Positions 56,725 to 64,000 of a stretch of DNA of 64,000 bases are shown piece after piece; position 1 is the first letter of the stretch; every line of letters starts with the position of its first letter. This stretch comes from Staphylotrichum longicolle (lineage: Eukaryota; Ascomycota; Sordariomycetes; Sordariales; Chaetomiaceae), in contig JAHCVI010000001.1 in the NCBI GenBank assembly GCA_019096155.1, forward strand, positions 11,098,001 through 11,162,000, in the 5' to 3' direction. A program made the translations under genes and the position numbers. A model generated the notes under the pieces. It made no database searches and was not told where the DNA came from. It saw only the letters and a program-made list of their open reading frames with translations.

Positions 56725-59700
56725 ATGTCTGATCCATTCGACACAAATGCGGCCGACGGTACGGCCGGGCTGCCCCTCCGGCACGTCCTGGCCAGTCTCC
56801 ATTACGCCTATCCGACCGCCGTCTTCGTCTACTACATGGTCACCTCCACAATTGCCGTCTGCACCCTGCAAACCAGGGCTTCGGAACAGGCTCACCCGCG
56901 TCGCCGCGCGATCACGTGGCTCCTCATGTTTGTCATCCTCAGCTACTTTGCCCAACTTGTCATCCTGGGGGTTCAAGGGGCTGTGAGACACATGTTCCCC
57001 GTCGCCGAGCAGGATATCGTCATTGGCCTCATGTCGTGCGCCTTGGTCTTCGGAGTTGTCTTTGCTGGGCTCTCCGAGGCCCCCAATCCTGTCTGGTATC
57101 CGTACATGGGGACATTCGGGATTGCGCTGGTTGCCGAACCCGTCATTGGAACCTTGAGCATGATGGTCCGGGCTGGAGGGTCCCCCAGCTTTACCGACAT
57201 CTTTGACATTTCCACCGTCGCTGCCAGATACCTTGCCGTGATCCTGGCGTTGGCCTTCTACTTTGAAGGAAGCTACAGTGCCCGGAAGGAGAAGGGCACT
57301 GATGCTGAACGCCAAAGCTTGCTCAAGACAAACGGCCATGCGGATAATCATAGCAATGGAGATCAGCCAAACGGCTACGGCGCGACCTCAGATGCGTCGA
57401 CCGATGGCAATCAGTCTTCCGACTCGGACGGTTCGACTGACAGTAACCAGTCTTCTGACACGGACGACGACGAAAACCCCTATGAGAGACGTCAGCGCCA
57501 GGCGAGTGAGCAGATGGAAAAGAGGCTCAAGGAAAAAGGGAATTGGGTCACATACGCCAAAAGCTTTATGGTAAGTGGACCTGCCAGGGTTTGCACAGCA
57601 TAGTCGGACTCGTCACTGATGGGTACCTTTCCAGGTTTTCTTCCCCTACATCTGGCCCGTCAACCACCGCTCGCTTCAGGTCCGTGTCGTGCTTGTGGGA
57701 TTTTGTCTGCTGGCCATGAACTTCATCAACGTCCTGATTCCGCGCCAGCTGGGTATCATCATCGACACCCTTGGGGGCAAGAGCGAGGTCGAGAGGAACC
57801 CCTGGAACGAGGTTCTTTTCTTCGCCGCCCTCAAACTTGTGGCTTCGGAAGCCGGCCTCTCACTTCTACGCCAGTGGCTATGGATCCCCGTTGAGTTCTA
57901 TTCATTTGGCGCCATCAGCACTGCGGCCTATTCTCACGTTCTCAACTTGTCCTCCGACTTCCACGATTCCAAGAGCTCCTCCGACATCATGATGGCCATC
58001 TCGTGCGGCCAGAGCATCTCTAACATCCTGGAGTCGATATGTTTCCGAGCCGTTCCGATGCTGATCGACATGGTCGTCGCCTTCATCTATCTCTCAGCAA
58101 CCTTTGGCCCGTACGAGGGGTTCATCACCATTGCCACGGCCGCAATTTTCATGTACATTGCCACCCGCATGATTGCGGCACTCAAATCCGCTCGAAGGAA
58201 CGAGGTTGGTGCCTGGTACAAAGAACACTATGTCCGCCAGGCTGGTATCCAGGGTTGGTCGACGGTCGCGAGTTTCAACCAGATCGGACACGAGGAGGAC
58301 CGCTACTCAGTGGCAGTCAGCGACCGGGTGGACAAGACACAAAAAGTCTACTTTGGCTATGTCCTTGCCTACGCTTTCCAGTTCCTCGTGCTTCTCTCCG
58401 GGCTCCTCGCTGGTGCATTCTTAGCCGTGTACCAGGTCACGCATGGACAAGCCACCTCTGGTGATTTCATCATGCTCCTGACATACTGGGCTCAACTGGT
58501 TTCTCCGCTCACCTTCTTTGCTAGCCTGGGCAAGAGCATCTCGAGAGACCTGCTCCAAGCAGAGCAACTTCTTGAGATCATGCAGACCAAACCGAGTGTC
58601 CTCAGCAAGGAGGGGGCACCGCCTTTGGAGTTCACTGGCGGAAATGTCCGCTTCGACCGGGTTTGTTTCTCATACGACAAGAAGAAGGAGATTCTCAAGA
58701 ACATCAGCTTCACAGCGACGCCGGGCACCTCCGTTGCCTTTGTAGGGGCTACAGGGGCTGGGAAGTCGACTATTCTGAAGCTTTTGGATCGCTTCTATGA
58801 TATAACGAGCGGGTCGATTGAAATTGATGGACAAGATATCCGGGATGTTGATCTCTATAGGTGTGTTTTCTTACCCGTAGCGCGTCATGAACCCTGCTAA
58901 CAAGTCGCAGTCTTCGGGCCCAGATCGGAGTCGTACCACAAGCGCCTATCTTGTTCGATGACACCATCATGAACAACGTTCGCTACGCAAAGCTCACGGC
59001 GACCGATGAGGAGGTTTACGAGGCGTGCAAGGCTGCCAGCATCCATGAGCAGATCTTGACCTTTTCTGATGGTAAGATCTTTGGCTCCCCGTGGTCCGTG
59101 GGAACGCCCGGCTAACAAGAAGAAGGCTACCAAACCAAGGTTGGAGAACGGGGCGTCAAACTTTCCGGTGGGGAGTTGCAGCGAGTGGCGATTGCCCGCG
59201 CCATCCTGAAGAGACCCGCCATTGTTCTGCTTGATGAGGCGACCAGCGCGGTCGATACGGAAACTGAGCAGAAGATTCAGGAGGCTCTCCGTACCCTTTG
59301 CGAAGGACGCACGACTTTTATCGTTGCGTAAGTACACCTTACACTCGGCCCGAAGTTTTGTACTAAAACCACGTAGGCATCGCTTGTCGACAATCATGAA
59401 CGCCGATCGCATCATCGTTGTCACCGGAGGAGAGATTGTCGAGCAGGGCAGCCACGAGGACCTGATCCGGGCGGATGGAAAGTATGCAGAGCTCTGGTCC
59501 AAGCAGATCTTTGTCAAGCCGAAAGACAAGGAGCCGCGCGACGACAAGCCTGCGACCAAGGGGAGGAAAGCCCCCAATATCGTCAACGACCTGACCGCCG
59601 AGGCAACCAGCTCCGAGTTGGCCAAGGTCAAATCGACCCCAACAACAAAAGAACAGGCTGACGGCCAAGCTGAGGGCTCCGACAAGGCAGAGGACACGAC

Positions 59701-59740
59701 CGATACACCAACCACGCCGAGCCACAAGAAAGAGGTATGA
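56725..59740 (+). CDS. hmt1: HMT1/ABCB6-type half ABC transporter
   Basis: Five exons: 56725-57570, 57635-58860, 58911-59071, 59126-59327 and 59377-59740. The introns are 64, 50, 54 and 49 bp, giving 932 residues. An N-terminal membrane region of about five helices (residues ~25-190) is characteristic of the HMT1 group. It is followed by a Ser/Asp-rich linker (TDGNQSSDSDGSTDSNQSSD). The ABC transmembrane domain spans ~285-570 and one nucleotide-binding domain ~615-850. In the NBD, Walker A is GATGAGKST (~653), the Q-loop is IGVVPQAPILFDDTI, the signature LSGGELQRVAIARA (~757), Walker B IVLLDEATSAVD (~777) and the H-loop AHRLSTI. All catalytic residues are intact. Relatives are vacuolar transporters of metal-thiol or glutathione conjugates, giving cadmium tolerance. 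The C-terminal tail is Lys/Thr-rich. Substrate inferred from family. Confidence 0.93.
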
Positions 59741-59982
59741 GCGATAGAAACTCGTCGAAGCATGCGTGTATTATTATGAAACATCAATAATTACATCCAT
59801 ACTTTGGCCCGTTTCTATCTCGGCGCCGCCTCTTCTAACCCCCACAGAACTCTCAGCTCAATCCCGGCGCCCCGGCCTTCACACCCCGCTCGATCACCGC
59901 AGCCGGCGCCGCCGCTTCATTCCACGCCCCGTCAAGCCCGACAAGACAACACCCCGAACCACCTCAGCCTCATCACCGTTCT
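59741..59982. other. 3' flank of the ABC transporter gene
   Basis: Short untranslated stretch; nothing else is seen. Confidence 0.6.
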
Positions 59983-60465
59983 ATGGACGGCTTCTTTGAT
60001 GGTCGACCGCCGAGCCCCCGTCCAGTACCCGCGGCGCCGCCGCCCTCGCCACACGTTCACTTTTTTGCCGCGCCAGTTGTGATGGTGCCTGCGGCGTACA
60101 CGCCGCTGTTTCACGCACATTCGGTATACTCGCAGCCGGTTTTGCCACCGCCGATGAGACGGCGGTTTGCAACGGCCGGTTCCAGCGTTGACGTGGAGGA
60201 GGTGGAGGTGGAGGATGTGGTGAAGCCAGCGAGGATGGAGGTATGGGCAATGTGGAGGAGCGGCAGAGGAGGTCGGATTTATCTTCTGCATCTGCTGGTG
60301 CTGGTGCCGCTGCCGCTGCTACGTCGGGGTTGGGTGGATATCCGCGGTATTCGAGGAGGGTACAGTCAAAGAGCGAACCGGGGGCTTTCGGACTGGGGGC
60401 GATGGGATATTCCCCTGGTTCGGGGTCGGGGTCTTGATCTTGATTTAACGGGCGTTCACTCCTGA
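59983..60465 (+). CDS. Hypothetical proline-rich small protein, doubtful
   Basis: An open frame of 160 codons from an ATG at 59983. The first ~85 residues look protein-like: GRPPSPRPVPAAPPPSP, aromatic/His spacing around HFFAAPVVMV, and an acidic VDVEEVEVEDVV patch. After ~60240 this frame turns into hydrophobic/basic sequence. The frame one base over (60243-60437) then gives a Ser/Gly/Ala-rich sequence (RRSDLSSASAGAGAAAAATS to GYSPGSGSGS) that looks like the more natural continuation. No intron with usable sites connects the two. It may be a real gene with an indel, a decayed gene, or chance. I recognise no family. Confidence 0.35.
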   Translation: MDGFFDGRPPSPRPVPAAPPPSPHVHFFAAPVVMVPAAYTPLFHAHSVYSQPVLPPPMRRRFATAGSSVDVEEVEVEDVVKPARMEVWAMWRSGRGGRIYLLHLLVLVPLPLLRRGWVDIRGIRGGYSQRANRGLSDWGRWDIPLVRGRGLDLDLTGVHS

Positions 60466-61259
60466 GTTTTATTATGATGGTGCGGTGGTTTTTACGTCGA
60501 TGAAAAAACGGGCTATTCTTATTTCTGGCAATACCTGTTATGCTCGTGGTTACTTATAGAAGGACTGCAGTTTTCATCAAGACTATTGAATCTGTGTATT
60601 CGTTGCTTTCCTTGAGTCATGATAGAGTACGCTGAGGTGGATTAGATGTGAAGGGGGCAGTGTCAAAAAAGGGGTCGCGGGTCACAGGATGGGAAAAACT
60701 GATGGCAGGCTACTTTCCTGTCGGTTGGGCGGTGAAGACGCCCGACTCAGAACACGATGACTTTTGATGCGATGTCTACCTTAGTGTCGATCGTGAACTT
60801 GGAGAATATGTGGGTTGCTCTTCGTTGACAAGCAACTCTCTGTCTGGTGATCGATGGGGGGCAAGTTGGGCATTTCCCGTGTCTTTTGAGTTTCGGGGAA
60901 CGTGGAAAACAAAAGCACTTAATATCGTATCATAGAATTCCCACCCTCGACTCGATTTAAGATCACGGGTATTAGTCTATGTGAAACGGCAACCAACTCA
61001 GCGTTAACCATCCGCCTCCTCGCTCGCAATCATATCCAATGAGGGAGGCGGTGACCTGTTGCAAAATCATCAAGAGTAGAAGTAAGACAGTCGTATCACA
61101 TCACATCATGACATAGTAGAGCCGTTCGAGTATGCCTCTTCCTACCCGCTGACCTCCCCTGGATCAGTATCTGTGGGCCTGGGGATGAGAGACAAAAAGC
61201 AGAAGCACCCACAACCCACTCCCTTTCCTCCCCTTCCCCCGTTGCTGTCACATCGTTCA
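60466..61259. other. Spacer with 3' flank of the IQ-motif gene
   Basis: AT-richer than its surroundings. No gene is supported. Confidence 0.55.
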
Positions 61260-63449
61260 TCATTTGTTCATCTGCTCGGCGAACGCGAGCGCAGACCTGG
61301 CTTCCCCGCGCATCTTTTCTTCTTCGTCCCGGAGGTGTTGGCGTATCGCCTCGGCCTCCTCCCGGCTCTGCTCTGGCTCCCTCTCTTCTTGGGGCTCGCC
61401 CTTTTGTCCCTTGGGCTCCGTCACGCCCGTGCCGAGGTCCAGCTGCGCCATGACCTCGACGGTGAGGCGGTTCTCCTCGCGCATCTTCTCTTCTTCCTCT
61501 TGTTGGCGGGTCTTGTCGTCGTTTGTGGATTTTTGGTGGTGTTGTTGTTGTTCTCCTTTTTCGTTGTCCTTGGAAATGATGGGTTTGGAGACGGGGTCGG
61601 GCACCACCATGCCCTCTTCGGCGCTCTTCTTGTGCCCGCGGCGCTTGACGCGGCCCAGGGCGTCGCCGGCCTTCTTGCGCGCCTTGATGTACATCTCGAG
61701 GCCGACCAGCACGGCGTAGCTCTTGCTGACGCTGACGCGGCCCATGTCGACGCCGGCCTCCTTGAGGGACTTGACGAAGGCGCGGAAGTTGGCGGCGGGC
61801 GGGCGGTAGTGGCCCGAGAGCGGCGACAGGCTGGTCAGGCGGCCGTCGCGGATGCGGATCAGCCCCGCGGCCGAGATGCGGCTGCCCTGGAGGAAGGACG
61901 AGTGCTGGAAGGCGCCCGAGTTCTTGATGCCGACGTAGAGGCGGAAGGAGGTGTCGGCGACGAAGATCCACGTGTTTTTGCGGACGGTCTTGCGGAGGAG
62001 CTTGTTGAAGATGGTGGCGCCCGAGAGGTGGTGGGAGATCTTTTTGGTGGTGGTCGAGGTGACGGAGGGGTCGGTGTAGCGGGCGGCGTTGGCGGAGTCG
62101 ATGGAGGAATTGGAGGACGAGGAGGAGGAGGAGGACGACGACGACGATGACGAGGGACGAGAGGAGTCGGTGCCTCCAAGCAGGGCGGTCTGCTTGCCGG
62201 AAACAGGGGCGTAGGCTGGCGTGGGGTCGTCGCTGGGGACGATGCCGTGGATCGAGTCCTTCCACTTCTGGGAGGTGTCGATGCGAGCGCCGTTCTTGGC
62301 CCAGCAGAGGCGGCCCTGGTCGTCGACGTTGACGAGGTAGTACTGGCGCTCCTCGCGCGAGAGGTAGCGGACCTGCTCGCGGTCGAGCACCTCACGCGGG
62401 CACGCTTCGATGTCGAGGTTCTTACCGTCGCCGTAGTCGAGCCAGTAGAAGAAGTTGTCGTTGGTCTCGGCGCGCTTCCACGCCTCGTGGTAAACGCGCA
62501 GGTTGGCGCCGTAGCGATGCTTCAAGTCGACCATCTCGAGGAAGTATTGCAGACCCATCATCCTTGCTTCTTGCTTGCGGCGGGCCTTGACCTCTTCCTT
62601 GCGCTTGCGCTCGAGCTTCTTTTGCTCCTCGGACTTCTTGTGGTCGCTCGAGTCGGAATCGGACGAGGAGTCAGATGAGGAAGACGACGAGCTGCTCGAA
62701 GCCTCGGCGTCCACGTCGTTTCCGGCATGACGGGCGATTGTGGACGCCTTCTTCCAATTCTGGCGGGCGGTGGATGAGCGGCTGGCCGGGCCGCTCGCAG
62801 TCCCTGGGCGGACGGGGGAGGCCACGCCATCGACACCAAAGGCGGACCGGGCGCGCGGCGTGGTCATCTCCCGCCATTGGGCCTCCCTGACTGCATGTAT
62901 CCAGCGCGTCGAAGCGTCGATGCCCAGTCCCTTGAGCTCCCGGCGGACGCGGTAGCCGCGGTAGTTGCGCTGGATGACGGTGGCGGCCTTGGCCCGGATG
63001 CGGTCCTCGTTGGCGCTGGTGCGGCGGCCGAAGCCGAACCGGCTGGAGAGGCTGGCATGTGCGGGAGGGCTCGAGGGCGGAGAAGTCGGTCTGAGGCCAG
63101 GATCGATGCTCCGGCGATTCTCGCGCTGGAGTCGCTTCTGCTCTGCCTCGCGCCCGCCCTGAACCTCGGCAATGTGGGCGAATTCTTCCTTGGTCGGCAC
63201 CACGAGCGAGTCGAGGTACTCCTGGTGGCTCCGCGACGAGAACACCGAGTCGGTGGAGGCCTGCGACAGCGGGCGGGTTCTCTTTGTTGCTTTGTCGCCG
63301 GGGCTGCTGCCCTTGTGCGCATCTGTCGCATCTGTCGCATCTGTCGCACCTGTCGCACCTGTCGCAAATGTCGCGGGCAGCGATGCGGGAGGTGGGGTCT
63401 GGGTCCCTGTTCCAGATGACGTCGCCGGGGGTGGGATAGCGGGGTCCAT
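61260..63449 (-). CDS. IQ calmodulin-binding motif protein
   Basis: Single exon, 729 residues from ATG 63449. Fungal family resembling plant IQM proteins; biochemical role unknown, calmodulin binding inferred. The N-terminus is Pro/Thr/Ala-rich and contains a tandem ATDA/ATGA run encoded by a 9-bp minisatellite. One IQ motif lies at residues ~153-170 (AATVIQRNYRGYRVRREL). A Ser/Asp tract (~240-270) leads to a Lys/Glu helix. The conserved core follows: ARMMGLQYFLEMVDLKHRYG, then DNFFYWLDYGDGKNLDIE, EVLDREQVRYLSREERQYYL and VNVDDQGRLCWAKNG. A polyserine run follows (~440-460). Next comes the second conserved part: TWIFVADTSFRLYVGIKNSG, SSFLQGSRISAAGLI, then LSGHYRPPAANFRAF. The C-terminus is a long Glu/Arg-rich helix. 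No missing piece is evident. Confidence 0.9.
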   Translation of the reverse strand: MDPAIPPPATSSGTGTQTPPPASLPATFATGATGATDATDATDAHKGSSPGDKATKRTRPLSQASTDSVFSSRSHQEYLDSLVVPTKEEFAHIAEVQGGREAEQKRLQRENRRSIDPGLRPTSPPSSPPAHASLSSRFGFGRRTSANEDRIRAKAATVIQRNYRGYRVRRELKGLGIDASTRWIHAVREAQWREMTTPRARSAFGVDGVASPVRPGTASGPASRSSTARQNWKKASTIARHAGNDVDAEASSSSSSSSSDSSSDSDSSDHKKSEEQKKLERKRKEEVKARRKQEARMMGLQYFLEMVDLKHRYGANLRVYHEAWKRAETNDNFFYWLDYGDGKNLDIEACPREVLDREQVRYLSREERQYYLVNVDDQGRLCWAKNGARIDTSQKWKDSIHGIVPSDDPTPAYAPVSGKQTALLGGTDSSRPSSSSSSSSSSSSSSNSSIDSANAARYTDPSVTSTTTKKISHHLSGATIFNKLLRKTVRKNTWIFVADTSFRLYVGIKNSGAFQHSSFLQGSRISAAGLIRIRDGRLTSLSPLSGHYRPPAANFRAFVKSLKEAGVDMGRVSVSKSYAVLVGLEMYIKARKKAGDALGRVKRRGHKKSAEEGMVVPDPVSKPIISKDNEKGEQQQHHQKSTNDDKTRQQEEEEKMREENRLTVEVMAQLDLGTGVTEPKGQKGEPQEEREPEQSREEAEAIRQHLRDEEEKMRGEARSALAFAEQMNK
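63318..63375. repeat. 9-bp minisatellite in the IQ-motif gene
   Basis: About six tandem units of the form CTGTCGCAT/CTGTCGCAC, in frame, encoding repeated Ala-Thr-Asp / Ala-Thr-Gly triplets near the N-terminus. Units diverge slightly at the last base. Confidence 0.85.
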
Positions 63450-63892
63450 GTTGATCGGCCGAGAGTTTGTCTTTTTGGTGTTTTGAAAGGATTGCACTCA
63501 GTTCACATCGAGACGGTAAAGAGATTACCAAGTGTCATATATTCTATCAAAGGAGAACAGAAAAGACGTCAGCTGCACCACTAAGAGGGCAACTGTTGCG
63601 GAAAGTCGACGGACCCCATGCCTTCAGCGCATGCAGAAGCGGCCGCGACATGCGGGGCTGACAGTTGATTGCGACCCATTTGCGACCCTTGGGGGGGCCA
63701 AGCCCCAGTCCTCGTGGGGACCCAAGGGACTCAGTGGATGCCGCAAGCCGCTTGGGCGGGGCTTGGGAGGGCGCCGAGAGGGCGCCCAGCACCACTAGCG
63801 CAAAGCTTAGCCTCGAGTCCAGGGTCCAGGTGGGCCGAAAGTCTGTGCGAACAGCTCTCCCCCAACCCAATCACTGCCCATCACTGTCTCTC
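63450..63892. promoter_or_regulatory. Divergent promoter, IQ-motif gene / right-edge gene
   Basis: 443 bp between two divergent start codons; contains the leaders of both. Repeated CCCAAG/CTTGGG motifs occur around 63690-63770. No gene inside. Confidence 0.5.
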
Positions 63893-64000
63893 ATGGTCGA
63901 CACCGACACCTCTTCCCACTCCTTGAGCAACTTCAGCGAGCTCTCACACTTGGCCCTCACCACGTCGACGCAGTCTGAGCCCAGCGCCAACCTCACGGGC
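63893..64000 (+). CDS. Partial hypothetical protein at the right edge
   Basis: An ATG at 63893 in a C/T-rich leader context opens a frame of 36 codons that is still open at the window end. The visible part is Ser/Thr-rich (MVDTDTSSHSLSNFSELSHL) and no domain can be recognised. The frame could also meet an intron just beyond the edge. Called because of start context, sustained frame and the divergent promoter arrangement. Confidence 0.4.
   Translation, partial: MVDTDTSSHSLSNFSELSHLALTTSTQSEPSANLTG

Noticed and set aside
61173..62150. 325-codon plus-strand ORF
   Set aside because: Antisense to the IQ-motif protein gene; its Leu/Ala/Gly/Val composition reflects the complementary strand of a biased coding sequence.
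63318..63375. CRISPR-like array
   Set aside because: It is a 9-bp in-frame coding minisatellite without spacers, in a eukaryotic gene.

Overview
The window is nuclear DNA of a filamentous ascomycete. It is GC-rich, genes lie on both strands, most introns are 50-80 bp with GTRNGT...YAG ends and CTAAC/CTGAC-like branch sites, and the protein families (cys-14-type sulfate permease, fungal NDR-like kinase, HMT1-type ABC transporter, Tim44, UBR1) are those of Pezizomycotina. Family resemblance and compact intron structure suggest Sordariomycetes, probably Sordariales. That placement is inference; no rRNA or marker gene is present.

Layout. 1-12.5 kb: a SWIM zinc-finger/RGG protein (+), converging on a four-exon sulfate permease (-), then a BUB2-type TBC GTPase-activating protein (+). 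14.7-19 kb: a four-exon, small cysteine-rich GPI-anchored secreted protein (+), an Izh3-type seven-helix PAQR protein (-), and a divergent THO-complex Thoc5-like subunit (+). After a 4 kb gene-free stretch come a membrane GT2-type glycosyltransferase (23-25.3 kb, +), a DJ-1/PfpI protein (28 kb, +), a nucleolar FKBP prolyl isomerase (29.5-31.1 kb, +) and a fungal NDR-like kinase gene broken by two in-frame stops and several frame changes (31.8-35.2 kb). 35.4-43.7 kb: a CinA C-terminal domain protein (-), an intron-containing tRNA-Arg(ACG) (+) and the very large N-recognin ubiquitin ligase UBR1 (-).

44.7-51.6 kb is a run of nuclear genes for mitochondria: QCR9 (complex III subunit, five tiny exons and a GC-AG intron), the BCS1 AAA chaperone that completes complex III, ribosomal protein uS11m and the import-motor anchor TIM44. 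The only interruption is a PYM/Mago-binding gene. Next are a decayed or mis-sequenced NADAR-domain gene, an intron-containing tRNA-Ala(TGC), a long gene-poor stretch, an HMT1-type half ABC transporter, an IQ-motif protein and the first 36 codons of an unidentified gene at the right edge.

Most genes are housekeeping single copies and do not form one pathway. QCR9+BCS1 (complex III), uS11m (mitochondrial translation) and TIM44 (protein import) are functionally coherent. Thoc5, PYM and the nucleolar FKBP belong to RNA/chromatin metabolism. I found no CRISPR array, no recognisable transposon, and no obvious secondary-metabolite cluster or new multi-gene system. The most unusual signals are the QCR9 gene structure, the broken kinase and NADAR loci, and several frame ambiguities that could be true decay or indel errors in the assembly.
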